This document shows positions 44,603 through 58,000 of a stretch of 64,000 bases of DNA, piece after piece. The position numbers and the translations under genes were made by a program. The notes under the pieces are model-generated. The model worked only from the letters and a program-made list of their open reading frames with translations, did no database searches and had not been told where the DNA came from. The stretch spans positions 2,480,001 through 2,544,000 of the forward strand of contig CM039185.1 of assembly GCA_008360975.2 (NCBI GenBank), in the 5' to 3' direction. Position 1 is the first letter of the stretch. Each line of letters starts with the position of its first letter. This DNA comes from Lichenostomus cassidix. Taxonomy: Eukaryota > Chordata > Aves > Passeriformes > Meliphagidae.

Positions 44603-47600
44603 GTGAATATACGTGTAACATTCACTCATTCCTATGGGATATCCATGGGAGGATCAGACTGCAGACAGCCCGTGGAACAAAAGGAGTGCTCTCTACAACA
44701 TGGCATTTAAAGAATAAGAAAGAAAACAACACTGCCCCCCTCCACTGCCCCAGACTGCTCCACAACCCCCTCAGAGTTCTGTAGGAATCTTCTCACTCCC
44801 ATTCTCAGTGATTTGAGTTACAGCTCCAGGTAATTAACTCCACTCTGTCATGTCTGGTAAAGAAATGAGTTCTCTCATCAAGAGAACAGATAATCTGCCA
44901 GAACGTTCTTCTGACAAACCCCTGGTGTAATTTGTGACAATTTCTGGTCACCTCTTTGTTCAGGAAGTTTTTTCACCTCAGAATTTGTTCTAAAACTTCC
45001 CATGCTGGGATCACACTCAGATCTGTGCTGCTTCTACCAGCTCTTTTCTCAGTTGTGGTAAATGGCACCACATTTGCCATTCTCCTGCCCAGATCCACAA
45101 ATTTAGAATCACCCATAAATCCTCAGACCACACCTGTAATTCCATATTTAATTCTCTCAATATTTTAAGATGGAGATGATGTACAACCTCTGGTCTTCTA
45201 AAAATATTTGCTCTGAGGCAACAGCTCTCTTAACCTCTTCTCCACCCAGCTCAGCCTGTACAGTCACTATTCTCCTCTTCCCCAGGTTACTAATTTTTTT
45301 CTTTAATATAGAACCTGAACTTTTTGGCACTTGTTTTAATTTTCTGTGGGTGGTAGAGCTTAACCAAGACTTTGGGTACTCCCTGCTGTAGCAAAAGTGC
45401 TTTGCAGATATGATAATATATGTTGGCCTGAGCTGCATGTAACCCTAAATAAGAAATATATCCACATATGTAAGAAAAGCCTCCTTCTAGGCTATTCAGG
45501 GAGGGATTCAGGACAAATACACTGAGGGAGAGGAAGATGTGAATGCTCCCTTGCTTTCCCTCCTTCCCCCACTGCGTAAGTGCTGAGAAGGAACATTTTA
45601 CAACCAATAACATTTAAAAATCACTCTTGTGAGTTAAATCACTACCTGAAGCAACTCAGAGAATCTCCTTTCCTGAGATGGGTGGGATGAACAGCAGATC
45701 CATGGGATATTTTTCCTGCATGTAAAGCAGGAAGGCACCTTCCCAAGAGACAGCAAAGGAACATGGTAAAAGTGAGCAGACCTTGTCAGATAAAGCCTCT
45801 GCAAATGAAGTTCAGACCTTTTCTTTTGTTCAACGGCCAGTTTTCCTATGTGCTCTAAGGTTCACATGGATTATCTTCAAAATTCTATTCTTTCATGGGC
45901 TTCCAGGGGAGACTTAGTTATATAAACATGAGCTCATCTGAGGTAAAAGATTCCCAAATACAGCTCTTTCAAACAAAAACAAGCAGGTGACCTTGAAAGC
46001 TTGTGATTCTTAGGATTTATTTTTTGCACTTATGGTTCAACTGGTAGCTCCCCATGTGAGATATGGCGTGAGATATAAGTGGGATAAGACACCTCATGCC
46101 CTATTCAGAAATTAACACTGTAGGTGTTATTAAAAATAAATATTAAATCTAAATTTGACCTTCAGCCAATTGTACAAAGAAAGTCCTGAGTGTGCAGCCT
46201 CACTGGGCTCCACAGCAACTACAATTGCAAGGAAGATGTGGGATTACCCTAAATAACATCCCTGTCTTTAAATTTAACCCTAATCATGAGCAGTTTCCTG
46301 CTCAGATACATCTAATACAACTTTAAACAAAGAGTCAGACTTCTACAGGGTTCAGGAAGCTGTGAGGACATCCACAGTGTAACTGCACTGTTCAAAACTA
46401 CACACACAGACTGCAGACAAACCCAAGTACCAGAAGCTTCAGGGTAATTTAAATAAGGCTCATCATCACTGGTTCTTCTCACAAAACAAACTTTTGGGTG
46501 CTTAAAGAAGGGAAGATGGTGGTGACTCACCAGTGGTAGAGACACTCTGGGCATCAGGGAACACATCATGACCAAGAGCTGCAGTCTGAAGAGCAGAGCA
46601 AGGCTGCCACCAGCTAAGATGGCTGAGTCATTGGTCCAAAAACAGCTAAAACAAATCAGGAAACAGTATAAATCAGGAAACAAATGCCAGTTTTTACAAC
46701 AGTTTATCTATTGCAGAAAACCCCACACGCACCAATTTCACTGAGATGCTCTTTCCTGTGAGAAAATGCTTTAAAAAAATTACTTGTGGTAGAAAATGCT
46801 CAGTTATCTTGCCCTGTAAAAAAAAAAAGCCACAACAGGAAAATGAAGTTGTTCTTTCTAGTCTTGAATGTGAAACTGTGCCTGGATTACTGTCTGAATT
46901 TCGAAATTATATTCTAATCCAGAAAACCAAAGTTGCACAAGTTACTTCCCCACTGTTCATTTCCAAATCTTGCTTGAGCTTGTGGCACATGAGCCCTGGG
47001 GGTGTGGGGAAAGTCAGCTACAACCCCTGCAAACTGCAGGGAGTCAAACCTTGGGCAGAGCCAACTTTTCAAACTACTCTGAAGCCAGTGCATGGAAAAT
47101 AAAGGTGTGACCTAATTGTCAGACATATTTATATCTGGGTAGGTTACACGTGGTTTTCTTATCAGTGACAGAGATCCAAGAAGATTTGATAATCCGTGAG
47201 CTAAAATGGGAACCAAACCCAACCCTGACTGGCTCCTGAGCTCCTGCTGAGCTAAAAAAGCTTGTGAGCCTCAAGGCTGGCCCATTTTTGTCCTTTATTG
47301 TAGGAAAACACTGCAAGCCTCCCTATCGCAATCCTATCTGGGACTATCACACACTGTACTTGTAGGTGAGGAGATAAATCTAATCTAAAATGCTAAATGG
47401 AATCATATCAGATTTGGGCTTTCTATCAAAAGTGCTCTACCCCAGCTCGTGCAGAGGAGTCAGGCAAAGCTTTCCCAGAACATGCAGTGGTATTGGTACT
47501 GACCTATGAGCAAGTTGGATTTTTGTGCATTAAGAACTCTCCATTATGTGGGATAAGCTGCCACATTTACACATTAACACCTTCCCAGAAACCCCAGGAA

Positions 47601-49054
47601 AAGCTCTTTTTTGTTATTTCAGCAGGACTTTGCAGCTCTGTACTGGAACTCCTGCATTTCACAGGAGTTTGTGCACACATGCAATGGTCCTACCATTCCT
47701 TTATCCACGTAACCTGTGGATATTACCTTGCAGTGGAGAAAGTAAATTAATGAAACTGCTCAAACATATTGATATAAACCAGCAGAGCTCTAATGAAGCA
47801 GGTAGAGCTGTGTTTGAACACACACTTTTAAGATTTCTCTTCAGCTCTCAGAAAAAATTAGATTTTGACAATTATATTCCCATTAATATGAAACCCAAAG
47901 TGGATTGACTTTTGCCCTGCAGGTTTTCCAGCTTGTTTTGTCCCACCCAGCAGTAGCAGCCCTGCCAAGCTGCACACGGGGTGTTGTTGCTCTTAGTCAT
48001 CACCTGCATCTGCTCACTCAGATTTCTCATTTGTCCCATCCCCCACTGGAACATTCCATCCTAATTTAACGTGGAAATACAGGCAGGATATATGGAGTGT
48101 ACAACAGGGTCTGACAGCACAGATTGCAATTAAAGCTGTTTAAAATAGCACAGAACTGTTAATTGCCACCGAGCAAAAATTGGCCATTTGCAGCAGAATT
48201 GGTCTCATTATTACAAGTACAGCCACTTGTTTGTGAGGATTTAGGAATGTACAGGGAGTGAGTGTTGGCACCATTAGAGGGTGCTGGAGTCCACACAATC
48301 CCAATCCACGTCCAGCTCCATCCAGCTCCAGAGCTGCTCATTCTCTCCAGGGACAGGAGAGGCTCAGTGCTGGTAATGACAGAGAGAAAATCTGGGGATG
48401 AAAAACCATAACCTTGTTTTGTCACTTGCATGAGCCTTGCCCAAATATCGATTGAGATATTTCTCCACAACTGCTGTCTTCACAGACTCCACAAAGATTC
48501 ACATCTGATCAAATGGGCATAGATTGAGGTTAAATGTGCCATGAAATACCATAAACATGACATTTCCTATTTCCTGAATTCTTCATTTTGCACCCTAAAT
48601 AACATCCTTCTGATAAGACAGTTGATATTTATCTTTTCGTATCTTTTAAAGGCAAAACATTAGCACAAATATCATTCTACAGACCTACAGTAAACCTGTA
48701 TTACTAATCCCTCCTCTTGTCCTGCAATTATCAAGTGAATCCTGAATTTTTCTCACAGACATTTGCTATTTGACATTGGATTAACGACAGTAATTGGCAC
48801 TAACTGACTCTACTGACCTAATAGAGGGGTCTTTTCCCCTTGCCTCTGTGTGAAAAAGAGGGCCTTCCTCACAGAGTGCTCTCAAAGAAGGAGAGATGTG
48901 GAGAGAAAGCCTACATCCGGGGAGATTCCTCTGTGATGTCTTAAACCTCTGTCTTTTCAGCCAAAGGAGTCCTTGTCCCATGGGGCTCCCTCAAGGGAAG
49001 GGATGGGATGGATCCCTGGGACAAACCCTGGGTTGCTACAGTGGTTAAAACAAT

Positions 49055-49100
49055 CTTAGATTTTAGGTAGAAAAAGACCTTTGAGATTGTTGAGTCTCAG
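49055..49100 (-). mobile_element. Possible CR1 remnant
   Basis: TAGAAAAAGACCTTTGAGAT TGTTGAGTCTCAGC resembles the CR1 complement block GGAAAAGACCTCTGAGATCA followed by a TCGAGTCCA-type sequence. It is short and diverged, so it could be coincidence. Confidence 0.4.
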
Positions 49101-52100
49101 CAGTCCCAGGTGAATGTGTGCTGCAGTTCCTGTGGGGCTACACCCTGCTCTGTCCCTGAAATGTTTGTGCACACAAAATCCCAGGAGGGAAACACAAAGG
49201 GAAGAAAACACTGCTTTCCAGTGGCTGAAATCAGTGCAGTTCTCCAAACCAAATCAGGAACATTTCCCGAGTGCCAGGGTGACCTCAGCAGCCCAGAGCC
49301 CTGCTGCAAACCCTGCATCTGCTCAGGAGCATCCCAGGGCTAAGGGATCCCGCAGGATCCTGGCTGGTACCCAACCGCAATTCTGCCCTTTGACACACGG
49401 ACAAAAGTGGGAACAGTGCTTGATGGAATAAATATGATAGAAATATGGTCTTTTTGACCCAGTTCTTCCATGGTTCCATTTCTTACACTTCTGTGAGCAC
49501 CGCAGCAGGATACCTACGATCTGGTTTCTGAAATAGCTGCTTTCTATAATTAGTTTTTTTAAATCTGTGTCTTTTTCAAACACTCTCTGGTATCCTTTTC
49601 CCCTCATGCTACTGAGATTTGAAAGCAGATAAACACACTTCCAGCCAATTCATTATTTCCTTATCTTCTAAAACAACATACTGTGGAGCTTGTAGTCCTC
49701 TGACTGTGGTGAAGCTTCAGCAAAACTGTTTTTTAAATTTAAGTCTATGCCATCTTTCAAGAATTAGAGGTACACAGTTATGTGACTTCCTAGAGTGATG
49801 CTTTAAGCCATAAAAATAAATATGAAGGCTCAGAGATACAGAGAAGAAAATGACATTTTTGTTACCTCACTAGGTTTTTGTAAATGGATTTTTTTTTCTG
49901 CAAATCCTGGTTTTCTTTGTACCTGGTGGCCGCAATTTTGGAGTTGAACAGCAGTGCTGAGTGCAGCCAGGCAGCATATGCCACGTGTAATTTTTTAATT
50001 TCCTGGTAGCAGCAATTCTTACAGGCTCAATAGCAGGTTTGTTTATTTTTTGTTCTTCATCAGCCCTTTTATTAACATTGTTAGATCTCCTGAGTGCACC
50101 TGGTTGGGCAGTGACTGAGCATAATGGCATCTTTGCCCTGGGCTCTTGGAGACAGTGCATATGGATGGGGAAGGCAGCAGATAATATGGATGCAAATTTC
50201 AAATTACTGGTTTTATCCCCCAGGCACTGGGGGAGGAAAAATCTCAAGGAAACGGGGAGAACAATGTGGCTTTGAGTTCCTACTCAAGGTAAAGACTTGA
50301 AAACACTATTCATGGTCCTTGCAGAGTTTTCCTTTTTTCCAAAATAGAGGAACACCAATGTATTTCAGTGAGGTGAAGCTGCACCCTGTGGGTAAAAGCT
50401 CAGTCCCCAGAGCACCACAGAACTGTGTTTAGCAGGCAGAGCCTGAAGAAGAGCCTGCATCAGGATCAGGATCAGGATACCAGAAATCCAACAGGATGGT
50501 CTTGCTGATGAGCCCCTGCTAATGAACCCTGGCACAGAACTCCCTCGTTTGGACTCATCAGGGTGAGGAGAAGTCATCCTTAATGAACCAAGGGAGGCAT
50601 TTTCTGCATTTGACTCAAGTTCTCTTGCCTGCAGAACCACTCATATGGAAAAAGCAACTGTCTTTTTATATTTATGTAATTTGGCCTTATCTTACTGGCG
50701 TTTTCTCTTTTCTTTAAAGGGTTTCTCACTGAGAAAGCCCTACATGCCCCACGGGACTGATCTGGTGTGACTCCAGCTGTTCACTGGTCTTCAGCCTCTG
50801 AAAGTAAAACACAAACTGAACCTTCTGAGCTGATTTTTCAGGTTTTGCACTTCCTAAGGCACAGTGTCCCCTGGAGCAGCAGTGTCCATTCCTTCAGCAC
50901 TATGATAAACACCAGTGCTGCAGAAATCTGTCAAATATACTGCTATTCCTCCACTGCCATGAAAGAAAAATGAGCTTCATTTTTAGGCATTTTATCAATC
51001 AATGCCATCATTACTGACAATGGATTTTCTTACTCCTTTTTTCAGTAATTCATACTCATCTCCTGGAGGATGCTCCAGTCTCATTTACATCTAATGCTTC
51101 TTCCAATATTCAGAACCTGTTTCAGTCTGGTAATCGGTTTGAAGAGAGAATTAATTAAATTGGATTGCTAGAATGAATTCCACAATACCCTGGGAAGTCT
51201 GATATTTGTAATCAACTATAGAACTGTTGCTAGGACACTGGAATTGTTGATTTTTTGGAAAAAAGATCTATTAAAATATTTGCCTGTCTAAAGCTATGAA
51301 TCCAAGTTATGCAAAAGTTTAGCTGGTCCTGTGAACAATTCTTTAGTGCTTTCATACATAATATATTAACTCTTGACTCAGAAAACATATGGAAAAGCCC
51401 ATAAGAATCTACTACTGCATGTCTGAGATATATTCCTAAAGAGAAACACATTATAACTGATAAATTGTTAATTCCATGACCTTTTTCCTCTGTTACCCTA
51501 TCAGAGAGGCAAGGATGCACAGAAGACAACACCTATTAAGAATGTTAGATTTAGTTTGTACATCTGAGAGTAACACATCACCCCCCAGAGCATAAAATAT
51601 AAAGGATTTGGTGATGAAGCTTGTACCACCTTTACCAGAACAATGCACCCTCATTTTAGCAGGTTCTTTTTCTCAGTTTCCTACCTGTGGCCCCATGGAA
51701 AACAATGAATAGTTCTACTCCCTCTCCAGAGCTCAACTTCAATTACTTTCAGAAAGTCTTCTCATCCTTAATTGTCATTTATCCAAGTTATAATTATTTA
51801 ATCCTTTAATCTCTTGTCAATCACGACAATCTTCTCCCCTGTTTTTCTTTTCACAGTGTTCAACCACCCCAGCAGTGACAGACTCCAGTATGATTGTGGT
51901 GCACACAGGGAATCATTTCCTAGTGGGAATCATCTCAGGATGTGTCCCAACTGTCCTTAGCAGACTCTGCATTGCTCTGTTCATAGTATTCTAATGGATG
52001 AACTGTTAACTTTACTACGTTCTAGAGATAACATCCATTTTCTTCATTATTATTTTGCCTTCAGTTCCAATGCATTTCCTTTGCTTTCACTGTCTTTGAA

Positions 52101-52849
52101 GATAGAGACTTTGGGGTAGAGAAGCTGGGGGTATAGAGAAATCCACAACTGATGCAGTGTAACTAAAGCAATCAGAAGAAAAGATCACATTATCCACATG
52201 GCATTAGTTCCAAACTTATTTTTAGCTGTCAGAAAGTTGGTGAAAATCTGGTAGCACAGAAAGTGATTCCCAAACCCACTATTTAATTCTTCACCTCTGT
52301 TTCTCCATCACATTTGTCCCTCTTGCTATTCCATTAATCAGGTACCAAAGAAGATTTGGTGAGTATTGTGTTGTTCAAATTGTTCTCTATTCCTAGCACA
52401 CTGTTTCTCTCTTCTGACCTGGCATGGGATCTGTCTTAGCTTCAGCCCTGAGTAACAGCAAATTCTATTCACTGGGATACAGCTGAGTCTATCAGCGATG
52501 AATGTTTTGTTCTCATTGTTATGAATCTCCAATAAATCCATTTCATATAAAACTAGGACACTCTCAAATACCTGACATTGTCACTTTTAGTCTTCAATGC
52601 ACAAAAAGATATAATAATAGTGCAGTGATTGCTGCTGGTTAAACCCACCTTTGACAGCCCACATCCCTTTTCTCTTGCCTTACACAAGCCTCCAACTCTT
52701 CTAAACTGTGACTGCAAGGGATCTGATGGGTGTTGGGAATTATAGCTGATGACCCTGAGAAAAATGCAATTTATTGTCAATTGTCCATTCTAATCTGTGG
52801 GAAAAACAAAATACTTTCCTTGAAATGCTGTGTGAAAAAAACAAGTTTT

Positions 52850-53110
52850 GGCCCCAAACGTTCGGAACATAATATAACCACTGGATTCGCTCTTCCCTCG
52901 CAATGCCGATGAGCCCCCAGAGTGCTCATAAATATTGGCAGACCAAAGGAGGCAGGGTTTTGCCAGCTTTTTTCCTGCTCAATTGTAGTTAGTGTTTTTA
53001 ACATAGCGATACATAACAACGCCCTTAATGCTGTTCCTTGGAACCTCGGCCTGAAATTCTGTTTCAACTCACTGAGGTCCTGGGACGTGAAGATCAGCTG
53101 GAGATATTGC
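52850..53110. other. CpG-retaining stretch in AT-rich intergenic DNA
   Basis: About nine CpG dinucleotides (for example in AACGTTCGG, ATTCGCTC, CCTCGCAATGCCGATG, TAGCGATAC) lie within 260 bases, while several kilobases on both sides have few. It is too short and AT-rich to be a CpG island. It may be a conserved enhancer or a younger insertion; I cannot tell which. Confidence 0.3.
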
Positions 53111-54987
53111 TGCCAGAAAATAGTTAATGCATGTGCTGGTAGACCCCAGGAAAGGGGGGGCTCTGCATTTCAAACAGCTGCTCTTCAACTGGAGCAGGAA
53201 GAAAAAAAAGAGGTTTTGCTCTTTCCAGCTTTATTCACTTTTGTTCCACATACATCAGTGAGATTTGCATTTAAATGTAGGGTTCAAGGTATCCTAGTTC
53301 TAAAATTCCTATAAAACCAGTTTTTATGTCTGTACCAAGCTCTGTTCACGCTGAAATGTGCATGGAAGAAAGCAGCTAACACACACTGTAGACATACCCT
53401 CCTAAGGCTTCACAGGAAGCTTTGCTTTCAATAATTAATTCATGGCCAGTTCATTATCACGTTAAAACCTAAAATGTCATTTCAGCTCAACTGATTTTTA
53501 CCCCATTATCTGGACACTTTCCAGATTAACAATCAGGTTATTTAAAGAGAAGTCTTGGGAGTGAAGAAATGAGATGGGAGTGGGGAATACATAATTTATT
53601 TTATCCCCATGGTTATTTAGTCACAACTTCCTCCTCAACCTCGGATCTCCTTCCCAGCCAGTCTTCCTTGTCAAGTCTGCTCCTGGCATTTGTAGCATTT
53701 GTTTGCTTCCTTACAGTTTCTGCTAGGACACCACACCTTTTGGGACACCTGGAGGGAACAGTCAGTGGCTGTACTGCACCATGGATGACAGCTGGATTCT
53801 GAGCACCCTGAGTGTGAGTTTGTGAGATGCTGACTGCCATGGAAACAGCAACAAATCCCAGCCCAGAGCTCCGACCTGCCTGCATCCTCAGCACATCGAA
53901 TCACAACTTGTATGTTTAAGGCATTGGACTTCTCACGGTTGCTGTTTTGTTCAGGACCACAGCCCACACATGGAATATTATCCAATTTTTCACCCTTCCA
54001 GTTGAGTTGAAGTTCCTTCTCCTAACAAAACCTTTTCATCCCAAATTGAAACCATGGCTAGCACAGCCTTCTGAACCTCTAATGAGATGTGGCTGCGGGA
54101 ATCCTCAAGACCAGTGAGTTTGAATCTTAAAACATATTTGTGTTTATGTAGAGGAAATATGAGAAAGCATATTTTGACTAATGGTATCACCCTAGAGAGA
54201 AACACACTTGTTATAAATATGTTCCATTGCAGTTGCTGGAAATCGAACAAAATTGCCATAAACAGGACTTACATCAATGTTTCTGCTTGACCTTTCTGGG
54301 AGAATAAAAGTACCTTCTGGGAATGCAAAACAAATGAATTTTTTGGAAACAAAATGAGTAACGCAGCCCTTCCTCTTTATAAAATGGAGCCCTGATATAG
54401 CTGCTGCTTAGTAACAGCTCCTCCAAACGATCCATAAAACACCAGATGTAAAGGTGCACACGTGTGCGGCTCCACTCCAGCCTCTGATGCAAAACCCAGA
54501 AACACTCACGCTGAGGGCAGAAGAATTTGAGATTTTAGATGAATTGCAGTTTCAAAATGAGAACCATACCCTTCCAGCCACGGAATAGCTGTGCAGTCAC
54601 CTCCCCTGACATGGTTTCTGCTGGTGATGTGCTGGAGCTGCAATAGCTGTTGTATCCCATCTCCCAGTTAGCTCTCTTGTGCATTTTCCCCTTAGGGAAA
54701 AGATGTTCTGTCTGGCACTGAAAACCTGCTAGAAATAGTGTGATAAAAACCCACACGTTTTGAGAATGTGGTTAACCTACAAAAACTACCAGCACCAATA
54801 AAATTGAGTATATTTAATAGGACCAGACGGATACTGAGACACTTAATGCAAATAATAGGCAGTGTTTCTGCCCATAATTAAATATCACAGATAAATGGAA
54901 ATGCAGAACTGAGCTAACACTGAGAAAATTGCACTTTTCCCCTTCAGCCATTATTCCGAATAACCTGCTAAATTGAATTAATTATCA

Positions 54988-55052
54988 TGATCCATAGAAT
55001 CCTGACTTGGAAGGGACCCACAAGGATCATTGAGTCCAGGCCCTGGGATCCA
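54988..55052 (-). mobile_element. CR1 fragment
   Basis: The plus strand reads CATAGAATCCTGACTTGGAA GGGACCCACAAGGATCATTG and then AGTCCAGGCCCTGG. This is a close match to the complement of the CR1 3' end including the terminal ATTCTATG remnant. The element is on the minus strand and only the last ~65 bases remain. Confidence 0.78.
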
Positions 55053-58000
55053 AATTAAAGTGCTTGATAATATCTTATACAAATAGCTAAAAAGACTGTT
55101 TAGGACTTCTACTAATCCCTTTTTTTATACCCATTCCCAGCAGCAGATTCAGAATGTTCACATAAGGAATACCATTAGCCTAAAAGTGTAACAAAGTTCT
55201 TGAGGACTCATCCCTGTAGCCAGTTTGGCCTCTGAAGCAGTTTGGTCCCTTCCTCAGCTCCTCAGGTTGGTGAAATAAGCGACCTGAGCACTGCTTTGCA
55301 ACATAGTCTCTCATACAGTTTCTTCTAAAGAAAGGAGACAATTTAAAGCCAGTTGGAATTTTCGATGCATCTGTTACCCAACAATCACAAAAGAAGAAAA
55401 TATTGAGATCCCCACGTTTGCCTTGCAGAGCCTGATAAAGCAAAGCCAGCGACTCCCAGCCCCATTGCCAAGGCATCCTGAGCAGGATCCTGCTTTGGCC
55501 AGGCAGGATTGCAGCAGCCCAGAGCCTGCCAGCCACAGCACAGCTCCAGTGCAGCTCCACCTTGGCTCTTCCTCGGTGGCTGCTGCCAACTGGCCCTGTC
55601 ACCACAAGAGCTGAGCCTTTGCTCAGCCCTCGGTGCAGCAGGCAGAGCCAAAGGCTGATTCTCACCCCTCCAGAGCAAAATCCCATCTTTCACCCGAGTG
55701 AGTGTGGGCTTTACAGCAGTGTTTGTGCAATCCCTACACAACACATACTGTTCAGATTTTCCAAAGCCATCAGCAGATAGAGTTATTCCTGCTCACCATC
55801 CTACAGCTCCCCTCTCCTTCCTCCCTCTCTGCACATCCACATGTTAAAATTAAGTGGGTCTTAACAGGTCTATAAGTGGGATAAACTCAAGTGTTTCCAA
55901 TTTACCCTCAGTGAACTTGAATCAAAAACATTTGAAAATGAAATTCTGGGTGAAATCTTACAGCATATGGAGCCAATTTCAAATAGCACTTTGATAATGT
56001 CATGATCTGTTAGAAAGTGTTCACCTTATACCAAAGATATTATGCCTCACTCAGTGTATGTTCATCTTATGATCCATAAGAAAGCTATTTAGTGGATTGT
56101 GAAATATGAACTTTGGCCAGAGCTAATTTAAGAGAGATCGTTACACCGTGGATGGTGCAGCTTGTTTCTTCTGTGAGTTTTATATTATTCAACTGTTCAC
56201 AGCTAGTAAATTCACATCTAATAAGCTGCAAAAGTTATCAGATGAAGCACAGCCCATTGTAATCCCCACATGAAGCAAAGAACTGATAAAAAAATTAGTT
56301 CCAGCATGTGTTACAAATATTTTTGCAAACAGCATCTGATAAAGGAATTGGCTTTATTAGCAACTAACTCATTCACACAATGGAGAAAACACAAAAATGT
56401 GTTCTATCTCTACAAGCCATAGCTTTTCTCAAGTGCTTATGAGAAAAAAAATTAGATTTAACTGGAAACAAAAGCACAGATAGACCACATCTCCTGGCAG
56501 GCACACACCTTGGCACCTGGAGTGCAGTGGTGCAGATCTGCTGAAATAGAAGGGATTTGCAGGATGTGAGGCACAGGCAAAAAGGCATTTGTGTAATGAC
56601 AACCTTATCCAAGAAAGTCAATTTACACCCACCTTCTTGAGAGAAAATAAGAGTCAGTGACTCCCACCATGAGTCCAGGTAACTCCTGCTATTGTCCCAA
56701 GGGCTGGCCCAGCAACCAGGACAAATGTTAACCTAAGTACAGCTCTGTGCTGGGGTTGGGCTGCCCTCTTTGCCCAGGGTAGGGAGGGTGGTGTGGAGCT
56801 GGCTGGGACTTTTCTCTGCTCCTTAGAGACCCTCCAGTATGTAAATAGCTCTTCATAGCCTCTTGACCAGGAGCTTCCACAGAGGTTGTGGTGTGATGCA
56901 TCAGGAAGGATGCTCACAGACAGATCTGAGAAAGATAACAAAACTCTTCAGAAGAAGAGGGGTTCCAGCAGTTGTTTGGGACTAAAGGTGTCTTAGAAAT
57001 GTACAGGCAGCTGGAATAAGAACAAAGAAAGGTATTTCAAGTTTTAACTCTCAGAAAATCAGTGTTAAGCTTCATACTAGGGACAACCTCATACACCAGA
57101 GATGGTAGAAACTGTGTTCAGATTTTCTTTCCCCTTCACTAAGTCAGCCCCCAGCCTGCAGCAAGGCCAGAGGTTTCTCAGGTATCAGCAGGAGCAGCCC
57201 CTTTCCTTTGCCTCATTGCTCCTTCGCTCCAGCAGCAATTCCTCTGCTCTGAAGTCTGTCAGCTTCTCTTGCCAAAGAAAAAGGAATGACAAAAGCATTC
57301 AAAGAAAAAGAAAAACAGAGAGATCCCAAGCCTCATGTGTGACATAAAGCAAACAATTCACATGATCTTTATTTTTGTAACCCTCGTCCTCCTCTCACCC
57401 TCATGCCTGTTGTTATCACTCAGCATATTATTGTTATTACTTCAAATTTGTTTTTAAAAGTGCCTATCCAGTGCTGGAGGTGCCTGAATACACACTGAAA
57501 ATATACAAAACATATGTCCAACTCAGACCCTGTGTTCCCTGAGGAAGGGTTGGTATCCCTGCAGTGCACTCAGCACACTTATGGCATGAACAAATTATGA
57601 ACAATAATAATAAAGAATAACTTGTGCCTATTTATCTGTTTGGTCTATGAAACTGATCTGTCAATGACCCTGAAAACTCTCAGTGACACACACTGTGGTG
57701 GAGTTAAAACCAAGCTGCTCTTTCCATTAATTTTTTTCCAAAAACTTGAGTCAAAATCCCAGGGTAGGTGACACAGGGCGACCCTCCTGCTTTTGATGTG
57801 AATGGGAAAGGATTTGTCTTTTTATATCAAAGCTAGCTGGGAAGAGGAGGTGGGTGGCCATGAAAGGGAAAAGCCATGAAATTATCTCCATTGGTTTATA
57901 AGAAACAGCCATTCGATGGGATTTTGGGAGGGGGAAACCTTCTGAAAAATGTGCTGGTGTGATTCCTCTGGAGGCCAGCACATCTGAGCCAAGCACTGGG

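Noticed and set aside
52922..53314. 130-codon plus-strand frame and 96-codon antisense frame near the CpG-retaining stretch
   Set aside because: Neither translation resembles a family that I know, and both carry features of random sequence. The CpG content is recorded as a possible non-coding element instead.
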